A DNA stretch of 64,000 bases from CAVVIH01 sp963748295 (GCA_963748295.1 CAVVIH010000006.1:1488001-1552000); one strand, 5' to 3'. Counted from the first letter of the stretch, positions 48,930 to 58,106 are shown. The notes: a model not told the origin generated them from the sequence alone. Translations and numbers: made by a program.

Positions 48930-48993
48930 CTCAGCCGTCAGCAATCAGCCGTCAGCTTTGAAGCTGATAGCTGAAAGCTGATAGCTGACAGCT
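48930..48993. repeat. AGCTGATAGCTGACAGC-type repeat, copy 2
   Basis: Units TCAGCCGTCAGCAATCAGCC and AGCTGATAGCTGAAAGCTGA form an imperfect tandem array with self-complementary halves. It fills the 87-bp gap between the TonB receptor stop and the GH3 start, inside an apparent operon. It shares GCTGATAGCTGACAGCT with 35143-35159. Confidence 0.75.
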
Positions 48994-48995
48994 TC

Positions 48996-51893
48996 CTAGA
49001 ACGCATATCTCAACCCGAACTGCAGCCGGGCTCCGGGATCGATCATGCTGTTCGGCCGGCCGAAATTGATGTTGACCGCCGGGCAGCGTCGGGATGAACC
49101 CGTCGATAGCCGGAGAAATTATCGAAGCTGAAGATGTTGAAGCCCTGGAAGATCACCGAGAAGGCGCTGCGTGTCGTGGAAACGGAACGCTTTTTCGACC
49201 TGCAGATCGACGCTGCGATACGCCCACGCGTCGGGAATGATGAAGCCGAACTGCTCCGGCCTGCCGCCGTTGCGCTGCAGCTTCCGCTGGTTGACGCCGC
49301 CGCCCGCCGACTGGTCGTCGATCGTGTACGGCGTGCCCGATCCGAGCGTGATGAACGTGCTGGCGATGATGTCCCATGGCAAGCCAACGATCCCCGTCAT
49401 CACGAGCCGGTGCCGTTCGTCGGTGCTCGTCGGGTAGCGCGGGTAGGCCGACGCCGTCGGGAAATCGAGACTGAAGAGATCGCCACCGTTCTGCTCCGCC
49501 TTCCCCAGCGTATACGCCAGGTTGAAGCCCCACTTCCGCCCGCGGTGCCCGTACGGCAGGTCGGCGGTGACGAACAGGGCGTCGTACCACGCCTTCCGGC
49601 CTTCGGGGTCGGAGATCAGGATGTTGGCGAAGCCGCCGGGGACGCTGAGGCAGCAGGTGCCGTCCGGACGACGGGTGCCGAACAGGAACGTGAAGAGATT
49701 GCGGCTGCGCGCGCCTGAATAGGTCGCCGAGGTGACGATCCCTTTGAACGTGTGGCGCAGGCCGAACGAATACTGATCGGACACCGGAGGCTTCGTGTCG
49801 TTGGCGATGAGGAACACTTCCGGGTTCGGCGCGCGTCCGCTGGCGATGATCTGATTGAGCCCGGCGACGGTCAGAAACGACGGATCCCACACGATCGTCT
49901 GCTGGCCGTCGCGGATGCCGCCGTCGGTCGAGAACTGGAACGTCCGCACCGCATACTGCAGTCGGAACCGCTCGTCGAGCGTCGAGTTGTACAGCACGCG
50001 ATCGTAGTAACGGCCGAAGCCGCCGAAGATCACGGTCTGTCCATCTTCCGTGAGCGCGTACGATGCGCCAATCCGCGCCTGCAACATGCCGTAGAACGGC
50101 GGGCGATCGTCGCCGTCCGTGAAGTACCGCGCGTCGTCGACGAACGACGCCGTGGCCACGCGAACGTTTTCGGGCGTCACGTAGTCGTTGTTCAGCATGT
50201 CCGACTCGTAGTCCCAGCGGAGACCCAGGTTCAACGTCAGCCGGCCCATCGTCCAGTCGTCCTGGCCGTAGATGCCGAACTGGACGTTGCTCGCGCTCAG
50301 ATCGGGGTTGCCGGAGCCGAACTGCGCCGAGGCTGGAAAGCCCCAGCTGATATCGCCCCGGAACTGATATAGCGGGTTTCCCGTGAACTGCTTGTTGACG
50401 TCGTAGTCCAGGAAGCTCAGGACCGCGCCGACCTTTGCGCTGTGGCTCCCCTTCCACGTGATGAAGCGCGTGTAGTCGTCGCGAATCGACGTGCGCTGCT
50501 GGACGATCAGCTGCTCGGTGTCGCGGCCGCCAATGCGCAGCAGCCCCTGATAGTTGAGGCCGACGATCTCTTCGTTCTCAGGCTCGGGGTTCCAGCGGTA
50601 GCGCTGGTACGAGATGTACGCCTCGTTCAGGGATTTCGTGTTGGCCATCTGCCATTTGCCCTGCACCGAGTTGACGCCATTGCGCACGTTCTCGGCGGCC
50701 TCGACGGCGGTCTGTGCCGCCGAAGCCGCGAATGTCGGTTTCGTTGCGCCAGCTGTAGGTCACTTCGCCCTGGTGTCCCTGGGCTGGCTGGAACGAGGCC
50801 TTCGTGAACAGCAGCTTCTCCCTGAAAGGACTCGTGAACACGCCTTCACGCGTCCGCAGGTCCGCGACGAGCGCCGGCGGAGCCGTCGACACCGTGCCGA
50901 CGAGCACCGTGTTCTGGCGATCCTGGCGGTTCTCCTCGTACGACCCGAAGAACTGCGCCCGGTCCTTGATGATCGGACCGCCAACGCGACGCTCCCCATT
51001 GCCACCGCTCGTACGCCGGCTTGGGCTTCGTCTCGCCCTTGACGAGGATGGTTCGGCGAATCGCGCACGATCGTCTCGTTGTCGACGAGCGCCTTGTCCT
51101 GGTAGAAGCTGAACACTTCTCCCGAGAGGCGGTTGCCGCCGCTCTTCGTGACCGCGGTGATGATCGCGCTTGCCGCCTTCTCGTATTCCGCCTTGAAGTT
51201 CTGGGTCAGGACCTGGAACTCGCGGACCGCGTTCTGTGGAAACGGGTTGCCGCGGCTGGCATCCTGGCCGACGACGCCGCCGTCGATGACGTCGTTCTTG
51301 TAGCTGACGCCGTCGATGAAGACGTTGACGTTCTGGGACGGCAGCGCGCCGCCGGTGAACTCCTTGCGGAACTCGTTGTCCGACACGCGAAGGCCGGGCG
51401 CGAGCGCGGCGAAGTTCAGGAAGTTGCGATTGTTCTGCGGGAGGTACTTGATCTGATCCTGCGTGACGTTGGTGGAGATCTCGGTCGAGCGTGTATCGGC
51501 CAGGCGCTCGCTGACCACCTCGACCGTTTCGTTGTAGGTCACGTCAGGGCTGACCTTGAAGTCGACGGTCAGCGTCTGGCCGACCAGCACCTGAATTGTC
51601 CGGGCCTGCGGCTTGTACTGATCCATCATCACGCGGATCTCGTAGGTGCCCGGCCTCAGTCCGGCTATCGTGTAATGGCCCTTCTCGGTGGTCACCGTTT
51701 CGCTGGTGAACCCCGATTCCGTGTCCCGTGCCGTTACCGTGACGCCGGGAAGGATGCCGGACGCGTCCGACACCTGCCCTTGAATGGTTCCCGTCGACAC
51801 CTGCGCGCCCGCTCCTGTCGCGGCGCCCAGCACGACGGTCATGACCAGCGCCGTCCAGACCGTCGCGTACCGAACCCGTCCTGCGCCTCGCAT
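48996..51893 (-). CDS. Oar-like TonB-dependent receptor with carboxypeptidase-regulatory domain (about six frameshifts)
   Basis: ATG 51893 follows GGAGG. A signal peptide ends at GAGAQ, then VSTGTIQGQVSDASGILPGV starts the regulatory Ig-like domain, and the plug has LPQNNRNFLNFAALAPGLRV and VNVFIDGVSYKNDVIDGG. The barrel runs through NLGLRWDYESDMLNNDYVTP and FIPTLP to LQFGLRYAF at the stop. Frames switch near 51045, 50975, 50725, 49165, 49085 and 49065. Each is explained by one extra base, and six insertions keep the total divisible by three (about 963 residues). It imports ligand across the outer membrane. It is upstream of GH3 on the same strand, and a LacI operator precedes it. Confidence 0.85.
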
Positions 51894-51929
51894 CGCAACC
51901 TCCTCCAACGCTCGCGTGCACGAATGTAC

Positions 51930-51941
51930 TAAAACGTTTTA
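51930..51941. promoter_or_regulatory. LacI/GalR-type operator
   Basis: TAAAACGTTTTA is a perfect 12-bp palindrome with the central CG typical of LacI-family operators. It stands out as AT-rich in GC-rich DNA. It lies 37 bp upstream of the TonB receptor ATG and about 110 bp upstream of the divergent lacI gene, so one site could regulate both. Confidence 0.8.
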
Positions 51942-52051
51942 ATAGCCGGCTTCTATCACCGGCCGACCACGAGTGTCAAGACGGCCCGCGGCCGAACGCG
52001 TGCCTGTTACCCAAGCTTGCCGGCCGCACTGAGCCGTGGGAGACTACGCGC

Positions 52052-53128
52052 GTGCCGCCACAGAACAGTCGGAAGGCCCGCGGTTCGCGCGTGAGGGTCG
52101 CGGTCCATGCCGGACCGGTCACGCTCAAGACGCTGTCCGACCATCTCGGCCTGTCGCCCGCCACCATTTCCCTGGTGGTGAACCGATCGCCGGTGGCGCG
52201 CGCCATTCCGCGCGCCACGCAGGAGCGGGTCCTCGATGCGGCGCGCCGCTTCAACTACCGGCCGAACTCGATCGCGCGCTCGCTTCGCGCCCAGAGGACC
52301 TTCACGGTCGGCGTGCTGGTGCCGGAGATAAGCGAAGGTTATGCCGCCATGGTCATGGGCGGCATCGAGGACTACCTGCTGCAGGCGGGCTACCTCTACT
52401 TTGTGGCCAGCCATCGGCACCGGCGCGATTTGATCGACGAGTACCCGCGGCTGCTGCTCGATCGCGCCGTCGAAGGCCTCATCGCGGTCGATACGCCTTG
52501 TCCGCGGAAGCTGTCGGTACCCGTGGTCGCTGTATCAGGCCACGACACGACTGCAGGGGTCACGAACATCGTGCTCGACCACACGCACGCCGCGCGCCTC
52601 GCGCTCGAGCACCTCGCGGCGCTCGGTCATCGGCGGATTGCCGTCATCAAGGGACAGGCCTTCAGCTCGGACACGCGCGATCGCTGGGACTCGATCTGCG
52701 CGACCGCGAAGACGATGGGCCTCACGATCCCCGCTGAGCTCGTCGTGCAGCTCGACGGCGATCTGCCGTCGCCCGAACTCGGCTACGGCGTCACCCGGGT
52801 CCTGCTCAGCAGGGGCAAGCCGTTCACGGCGCTCTTCGCCTTCAACGACATTTCGGCGATCGGCGCGATGCGCGCGATCCGCGAAGCGGGCCGGCGGGTG
52901 CCGGAGGACGTGTCGGTGGTCGGGTTCGACGACATTCAGAGCGCCGCGTTCCAGCAGCCCGGCCTGACCACGGTTCGACAGCCGCTGCGGCGAATGGGCG
53001 AGCTGGCTGCGGAGATTCTCCTGAAGCGGATCGGCGCGGGGGCGCGCCGAGTGCACGCGAAGCGCATCACCGTCGAGCCGCAGCTGGTGGTGCGCGCCTC
53101 AACGGCGCGAATAGTGAATAGCGATTAG
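52052..53128 (+). CDS. LacI-family transcriptional regulator
   Basis: The protein has 358 residues from GTG 52052. The helix-turn-helix and hinge read VTLKTLSDHLGLSPATISLV and RRFNYRPNSIARSLRAQRT. The periplasmic-binding-like domain follows (FTVGVLVPEISEGYAAMVMG, HLAALGHRRIAVIKGQ, ALFAFNDISAIGAMRAIREA, VPEDVSVVGFDDIQSAAFQQ). Such regulators sense a sugar or oligosaccharide. It is divergent from the TonB-GH3-sulfatase-GH144 unit, with an operator between, and an MFS carrier follows it, so it is the probable controller of the glycan locus. Confidence 0.92.
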   Translation: MPPQNSRKARGSRVRVAVHAGPVTLKTLSDHLGLSPATISLVVNRSPVARAIPRATQERVLDAARRFNYRPNSIARSLRAQRTFTVGVLVPEISEGYAAMVMGGIEDYLLQAGYLYFVASHRHRRDLIDEYPRLLLDRAVEGLIAVDTPCPRKLSVPVVAVSGHDTTAGVTNIVLDHTHAARLALEHLAALGHRRIAVIKGQAFSSDTRDRWDSICATAKTMGLTIPAELVVQLDGDLPSPELGYGVTRVLLSRGKPFTALFAFNDISAIGAMRAIREAGRRVPEDVSVVGFDDIQSAAFQQPGLTTVRQPLRRMGELAAEILLKRIGAGARRVHAKRITVEPQLVVRASTARIVNSD

Positions 53129-53201
53129 TGATTTGTGATTGTGTCTGTGATTTGTGATTCGTGAGGAAATCAGAATTCATAAATCGCAAATCACTATTCA
53201 C
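53110..53201. repeat. GTGATTTGTGATT-type repeat with inverted arm
   Basis: GTGATTTGTGATT units (53128-53163) are followed by an inverted arm: CAAATCACTATTCAC (53187-53201) is complementary to GTGAATAG...GTGATTTG at 53114-53135. It covers the end of lacI, including its last codons, and abuts the MFS start. The AT-rich composition contrasts with its neighbours. Confidence 0.65.
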
Positions 53202-53204
53202 ACC

Positions 53205-54338
53205 ATGTTCGTGTTCACCGGAGCGACGAACACGCTGCTGGGCCCGCTCCTGCCGGTGCTCGTCGGGTGGTGGGGCCTTGCCGATCCCGATGCCGGCTTC
53301 CTCTTCACGCTGCAGTTCGCCGGGTCGATCGTTGGCGCGGCGCTCGCCAGCCCGTGCATCGAACGGTTCGGTCTGCGATCGACCCTCCTATCGGGCATCG
53401 TGATCATGGCAACCGGCGTCGGCGCGCTTGGCGCGGGCACGCCATCGATCGGCTACCCGGCGGTGTCCTGGTTCGGCCTCGGCCTCGGGTTGACGATTCC
53501 CGCGACCAACCTGCTGGTCGCCGAAACCGCATCCGGCAATCGCGCGGCGGCACTCAGCGTTCTCAACTTCTCCTGGGGCGTCGGCGCCGTGGCCGGACCG
53601 CCGGCCATAGCGCTGTCGCGAAGGATTTACGACGCGCACCTGTTTCTCTTCGCGCTCGCCGCGGCGCTGCTGCTGTCCGCCGCGATGCTCGGCTCGATCC
53701 GCGCGCCGCGATCGGACCGCGCCGCCGGCATCGCGCGCCAGCCGCTCGCTGCGTCAGACCTGTGGCGCCGGGTGCTTCTGTTCGGTTCGTTCCTCTTTCT
53801 CTATGTCGGCACCGAGACGTCGGTGAGCGGCTGGATGGCCGTTTACGCGCAGCGCGCCGACCTGCTGTCGAGCGGCATTGCGATCGCGCTGCCATCGGTT
53901 TTCTGGGGCGCGCTGCTGGCCGGCCGCGCGCTCGGCCCGTGGGTGCTGAAACACCGCGCCGAGGCGACGGTGCTCCGCGTCGGGCTCGCGGTTGCCACCG
54001 CGGGCGTTGTGGGACTGCTCGCCGCCGGCTCGCCCGCTGCGCTCATCGCAGCGGTCTCCGTCGTCGGCCTCGGCTTCTCGATGGTGTTCCCGGTTTCGTT
54101 CGCGATCTTCACCCGGGAGATGGGCGCGGCGGCGGCGGCCGCCACTGGACCGGTTTTCGTCTTTGCCGCCTTGGGCGGCGCCATCCTGCCGTGGCTGGTC
54201 GGCGGCGTCTCCGCGCGCACCGGCAACCTAGCGGCGGGACTGCTCGTCCCGCTGGCCGGGTGTGCAGGGGTGCTGATTCTGGACGCGGTTCTACGCGGAT
54301 CTCGAACGGGACGCGGATTGCCGCGGAATCCGTCCTGA
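53205..54338 (+). CDS. MFS transporter
   Basis: The protein has 377 residues from ATG 53205 (MFVFTGATNTLLGPLLPVLV), with about 12 hydrophobic segments: LQFAGSIVGAALASPCIERF, WFGLGLGLTIPATNLLVAE and FVFAALGGAILPWLVGGVSA. The TNTLLGPLLP opening resembles sugar-type MFS carriers of the FHS branch. It follows lacI, so it probably moves mono- or oligosaccharide released by the glycan enzymes across the inner membrane. The last 10 residues (RTGRGLPRNPS) are encoded by the first unit of a tandem repeat, so the original C-terminus may have been altered. An earlier GTG-type start at 53154 lies in repeat sequence and is unlikely. Confidence 0.85.
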   Translation: MFVFTGATNTLLGPLLPVLVGWWGLADPDAGFLFTLQFAGSIVGAALASPCIERFGLRSTLLSGIVIMATGVGALGAGTPSIGYPAVSWFGLGLGLTIPATNLLVAETASGNRAAALSVLNFSWGVGAVAGPPAIALSRRIYDAHLFLFALAAALLLSAAMLGSIRAPRSDRAAGIARQPLAASDLWRRVLLFGSFLFLYVGTETSVSGWMAVYAQRADLLSSGIAIALPSVFWGALLAGRALGPWVLKHRAEATVLRVGLAVATAGVVGLLAAGSPAALIAAVSVVGLGFSMVFPVSFAIFTREMGAAAAAATGPVFVFAALGGAILPWLVGGVSARTGNLAAGLLVPLAGCAGVLILDAVLRGSRTGRGLPRNPS

Positions 54339-54506
54339 CCCGCGACGCGGATTTCCGCGGAATCCTTCCTCAAACGGAACGCGGATTGCCGCGGATTCCT
54401 TTCTCAAACGAAACGCGGATTTCCGCGGATTCCTTCCTCAAACGGAACGCGGATTCCCGCGGATCCCTTCCTCAAACGGAACGCGGATTTCCGCGGATCC
54501 TTTTTT
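54311..54506. repeat. Six-unit tandem array with exact 34-bp period
   Basis: Units start at 54311, 54345, 54379, 54413, 54447 and 54481, each opening ACGCGGATT, with a consensus body CCGCGGATTCCTTCCTCAAACGGA. Each unit holds the palindrome CGCGGA-TT-TCCGCG or a one-base variant. The first unit encodes the end of the MFS protein. The last unit is followed by TTTTTTG and ends at the convergent gene stop, so it can act as an intrinsic terminator. Adjacent units abut without spacers. Confidence 0.9.
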
Positions 54507-54508
54507 GT

Positions 54509-55162
54509 TCAGAGTCCGAAGGACGCCAGCGCGAGGCACTCCTCGAGGTGCTTCTTGTGCGGCTCGACCAGCTTCCGATTGATTTCGGGGCCGTCCGGCC
54601 CCATCGCTCCTCGCAGTTGTCCGGGCTCGGGTGACGTCACGCCCTGCTTGATGTCTTCCGCCATCTTGGCGACGTCGAAATCGACGTAGGGCATGCCCAG
54701 CGCCCGATACGCCTGATCGCGAATCCAGCGGTACTCGTCGATCGACAGCTCGGCGCTGTTCAAGGCTTCGACCTGCGCGCGCTTCGCGTCTATCCACGTC
54801 TGCACCAGGTCTCCATAGGCGGACATCAGCGTGGCGATGTCGCTGAGCGACGTCGGCTCCTTCTTCTCGGCCAGGACCTTGTATTTCGTCTCGAGCTCGG
54901 CGAACCGCGTGCCGAGGCGCTGACGCAGCGCGCTCTGCACCTGCACGAGCTTCTCAACCTGCACGCTCGTCAGCTCCGCGGACTCCGGCGGCGTGAAGCT
55001 GGTTTGCACCTTCAGTCCGCGTTCGATGTCGGGAATCTTCGACAGCTCCGCGAACTTCGCCGCGGTCGCGCTGATCCGGCGATACGCGTAGTACGCCACA
55101 CCGCCAGCCACGGCGCAGCCGAGAACGAGGACAACAAGGCACCCGATCGCGATCTTTTTCAT
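54509..55162 (-). CDS. Membrane-anchored hypothetical protein
   Basis: The protein has 217 residues from ATG 55162 with GGAG upstream. The N-terminal hydrophobic segment (KKIAIGCLVVLVLGCAVAGG) contains cysteines at LGC that could form a lipobox, otherwise it is a single anchor helix. The rest is helical and charged (VEKLVQVQSALRQRLGTRFA, LSIDEYRWIRDQAYRALGMP). Coiled-coil character is likely. No known family is recognised. It is convergent with the MFS gene and 40 bp downstream of the NHL-M23 gene on the same strand, so it may be co-transcribed. Confidence 0.65.
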   Translation of the reverse strand: MKKIAIGCLVVLVLGCAVAGGVAYYAYRRISATAAKFAELSKIPDIERGLKVQTSFTPPESAELTSVQVEKLVQVQSALRQRLGTRFAELETKYKVLAEKKEPTSLSDIATLMSAYGDLVQTWIDAKRAQVEALNSAELSIDEYRWIRDQAYRALGMPYVDFDVAKMAEDIKQGVTSPEPGQLRGAMGPDGPEINRKLVEPHKKHLEECLALASFGL

Positions 55163-55202
55163 GAGAGCTCCCGCAGGTTGGTCGGCAGTGCGGGAAATGG
55201 TA

Positions 55203-57290
55203 TCACTGCGGACGCACGATCGTGACCGCGACATCTCTGTTCGCGCGCGCCTCGTTGCCGTTGACGTCCCTGGCAAGGATACGCAGCGTGTAGTCGCCCG
55301 GCGGCAGGCCGGTAGTGTCCCAGCCGCCCGCGTCGGCGCCGTTGCGCGGCGCATGGGTGACGCGATAGAGGAAGCGGGTCCGGCGCTGCCCGTAGTAGGG
55401 AATGCCGCTGCCGGACGCGTAGACGAGAGCCGGATCGATCGCGCCGAGCCGATCGAAGCGTATGGTCTCCCGGGGCGCTTCGTATCCCGGCACGGGCGTG
55501 CCATCCCGGTTCAGAACCTGATAGCCCGCCTCATAGAGCCCAAGCCGTCGTCGTCCCAGATTGCCGTTCACCTGATCCCACGCGTCGACGACGACCTGCA
55601 CGATGCCGTCGACCAGGATTCTGCCTTTGACCCGTTTCGTGAGCGGCTGTCCGCTGGCATCGAGGAGGCGGATGCCGCGCCGATTGATCGTCGGCGGCAC
55701 GGTGTCCTCGAACTGCACGAGGCGGAAGTTGAGCGGGTTGTGCTCTTCGCCAGGCCACCCGACGTTCAGGTGCACGTGGTTGAACGGATTCGCGGTGCCC
55801 ACCACCTCCCCGGTCTCGAAGTGCGCCCCACGCTTCACGCGAATGCCGACGAGGCGTCCGACTGGATCGTAGGTCGGCACGAACTTCGATGCGTCGACGA
55901 TGTCGCCGCCGCGGTAGCGTCCGACCCTGAGATGCACGTAGGCCAGCGGCCCGATTCGAACGGACTCGTTCAGCGAAGCGAAGTCATTGGCCGCAAGCGG
56001 GGTGACGACAACGCCCGGGCGCGCCGCGAGGACCGCCTCGCCGTCCGCCGCGTGGACGTCGATGCCCGCGTGGAACCGTTCGGTCCCCTCGCCGCCGCGC
56101 AGCTCGCCCAGCGTGCCGGTGATCTCGAATGGGCCATCCATCGGCGCGAGCGGCCACAGAAGCGGCTCGCGGGCGAAATCGGCGCTGTCGAACGCCGGCG
56201 CGACGCCCGGCGGCGCCACATGAAGATCGCGGCGGAACGGCGCCGCGATCGAGCGCACGAGCGCATTCCGTGCGTCCGCGACCAGGATGTATCCCGGCTG
56301 GCGCACGGCAAGACCGGCGAGGCCGCGAAATCGCGCCTCCTCGCCGGCGCCGTCCGCGAACCCCGGCCGCGATCCCGCAAGGACGCGAACGCGCCGACCC
56401 GGAACGATCTCGACGACGCGCCCGCGGTCGTCGGTCACGTAGAGGACGCCCCGGGTGTCCAACGCGATCCCGATGGGCCGCACAAGGCCTTCGTCGGGCA
56501 GCGGCTCGAGCGTCGAGACAAAGCCGTCCGCGCCGACGAGGCGGACGAGACCGCTGCCCGTATCCGCCACATAAATGTTTCCGGCATCGTCGACAGCGAC
56601 ACCGCAGGGTGTATCGAACTGCGCTGAATCCGCCGGTCCGTCCGTGAAACCCTTCTGGCCACTGCCGGCGATCGTCACGACGAGACCTTCGGGGGTGATC
56701 GCGCGAATGCGATCGTTGTAGGTGTCGGCGACGATGACGCGCCCCGCCCGATCGACGGCGACGCCGATGGGACCGTTGAATCGGGCGGTGGACGACGGAC
56801 CGTCCGCGAAACCAGCGTCCGGCGCTCCCGCGAGCGTGGAGACGACCCCGTCCGGTGCGACGCGTCTGATTGTGTTGTTGCCGGTGTCGGCTACATAGAT
56901 CGCACCCGCCGCATCGATCGCGAGCCCCGAAGGGGTGTCGAACCGCGCGGCGTGGCCGGGGCCGTCGGCATAGCCGCGTGTGCCGCCGGCGATCGAGGTG
57001 ACGGATCCATCTGCCGCGATGCGACGGATGCGCTGCGCGTCGCCGGCGTCGGAGACGTAAACGGCGCCGTCAACCGCGACGGCGAGGCCGAATGGATCGG
57101 AGAACCTCGCGCGGCTGCTCGCCCCGTCGCGCATCGCGCCGACGCCGTCGCCCGCGACGACCGTGACGATTGCCGTCCATCCATCCTCCAACGGATCGCG
57201 TTGGCTCGCCGTACGCCACCACCACCAGGCGGCGATACCGGCGACGACGACGACCAGAACGACTATCGCAAGGCTGCGCGCACGACGCAC
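55203..57290 (-). CDS. Membrane-anchored NHL beta-propeller fused to M23-type peptidase domain
   Basis: The protein has 695 residues from GTG 57290. An anchor helix (SLAIVVLVVVVAGIAAWWWW) is followed by six NHL blades over residues 40-360 (FSDPFGLAVAVDGAVYVSDA; DTPSGLAIDAAGAIYVADTG; FDTPCGVAVDDAGNIYVADT). Residues about 400-520 form a peptidase M23-like fold: ERFHAGIDVHAADGEAVLAA supplies HxxxD and FNHVHLNVGWPGEEHNPL supplies HxH. A beta-rich tail ends the chain. M23 enzymes cut peptidoglycan cross-links, and a propeller on the same chain may position it. It starts 3 bp after the Rieske gene stop, forming an operon. Confidence 0.8.
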   Translation of the reverse strand: MRRARSLAIVVLVVVVAGIAAWWWWRTASQRDPLEDGWTAIVTVVAGDGVGAMRDGASSRARFSDPFGLAVAVDGAVYVSDAGDAQRIRRIAADGSVTSIAGGTRGYADGPGHAARFDTPSGLAIDAAGAIYVADTGNNTIRRVAPDGVVSTLAGAPDAGFADGPSSTARFNGPIGVAVDRAGRVIVADTYNDRIRAITPEGLVVTIAGSGQKGFTDGPADSAQFDTPCGVAVDDAGNIYVADTGSGLVRLVGADGFVSTLEPLPDEGLVRPIGIALDTRGVLYVTDDRGRVVEIVPGRRVRVLAGSRPGFADGAGEEARFRGLAGLAVRQPGYILVADARNALVRSIAAPFRRDLHVAPPGVAPAFDSADFAREPLLWPLAPMDGPFEITGTLGELRGGEGTERFHAGIDVHAADGEAVLAARPGVVVTPLAANDFASLNESVRIGPLAYVHLRVGRYRGGDIVDASKFVPTYDPVGRLVGIRVKRGAHFETGEVVGTANPFNHVHLNVGWPGEEHNPLNFRLVQFEDTVPPTINRRGIRLLDASGQPLTKRVKGRILVDGIVQVVVDAWDQVNGNLGRRRLGLYEAGYQVLNRDGTPVPGYEAPRETIRFDRLGAIDPALVYASGSGIPYYGQRRTRFLYRVTHAPRNGADAGGWDTTGLPPGDYTLRILARDVNGNEARANRDVAVTIVRPQ

Positions 57291-57293
57291 ACC

Positions 57294-58106
57294 TTAATAA
57301 TGCTGGATTTCGGCGGGCACCTTTATCCAGACGCGGCCGTTTCGCTCTGTGACCTCGTACGTGCTGATCGCAGTTGTGGCCGGTCCACGGCGGACGTCGC
57401 CGGTCGTGACGTCGAATTGGGAGCCATGCCACGGACACTGCACCGTGTCGCAGGCGAGCACGCCGTCAGACAGCGGGCCGCCCTTGTGCGTGCATCGATC
57501 GTCGAACGCGACGTACCCGTTCTGGGTCCGCCCGAGCACGATGCGCAGATCGCCGAGGCGCAGCAGCTTCATCTGATCGACCTTCAATTCGTCAGCGGCC
57601 GCGACGTCGACTTCGCCCGATTCGGGCAGCGGCAGGTTCTCGACGCGCCACTTTCCTGCGTCGGCATACCGGTGGTCGACCGAGATCTGGTTGCGGCTGA
57701 CGAGCGTGCCGCCCATCCAGCCGCCAGCGGCGAGCAGGCCTGCCGCGCAGGCCTCGGCGGCGATCGCCCAGGCGCGCGGCGGTTCGACATTGTTCCTTCG
57801 TCCCAGCCGCGCCGCGGCGAACAGGCCGACTGCCGAGAGGTTTGCGAACATGTGCTTCGTCGCGCGGTCGCGCGCTGAGCTTCGAGGCGGGACGGTGAAG
57901 ACGTAGTCAACCAGGCCAGGAACCGCCGCCATGAGCGCGGACGCGAGGCCGAGCTTGCTCATGTGGTCAGCGGTCCGGAACCAGCGCCGCCGTCCGGTCG
58001 AGCGGGCCCAGACGTCGATCATGGCGCTCCCGATCAGGTAGGCGAACGGGAACGGAACCAACATCGGGTGGATTGGGTGTCCCTTGACGTGTGCGGTGCT
58101 TCGCAT
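57294..58106 (-). CDS. DUF2231 membrane domain fused to Rieske [2Fe-2S] domain
   Basis: The protein has 270 residues from ATG 58106. The start (HVKGHPIHPMLVPFPFAYLI) is the HPIHP motif of DUF2231, with four membrane helices through residue about 135. The Rieske domain follows: CTHKGGPLSDG gives Cys205 and His207, and CPWHGSQFDVTTG gives Cys224 and His227. The cluster would lie outside or inside depending on topology, and the role is probably electron transfer. A longer start at 58166 adds nothing conserved. It is the first gene of the unit with the NHL-M23 protein. Confidence 0.85.
   Translation of the reverse strand: MRSTAHVKGHPIHPMLVPFPFAYLIGSAMIDVWARSTGRRRWFRTADHMSKLGLASALMAAVPGLVDYVFTVPPRSSARDRATKHMFANLSAVGLFAAARLGRRNNVEPPRAWAIAAEACAAGLLAAGGWMGGTLVSRNQISVDHRYADAGKWRVENLPLPESGEVDVAAADELKVDQMKLLRLGDLRIVLGRTQNGYVAFDDRCTHKGGPLSDGVLACDTVQCPWHGSQFDVTTGDVRRGPATTAISTYEVTERNGRVWIKVPAEIQHY

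Noticed and set aside
54311..54506. Regular 34-bp repeats as a CRISPR array
   Set aside because: Units abut directly with no unique spacers, so it is a tandem repeat.
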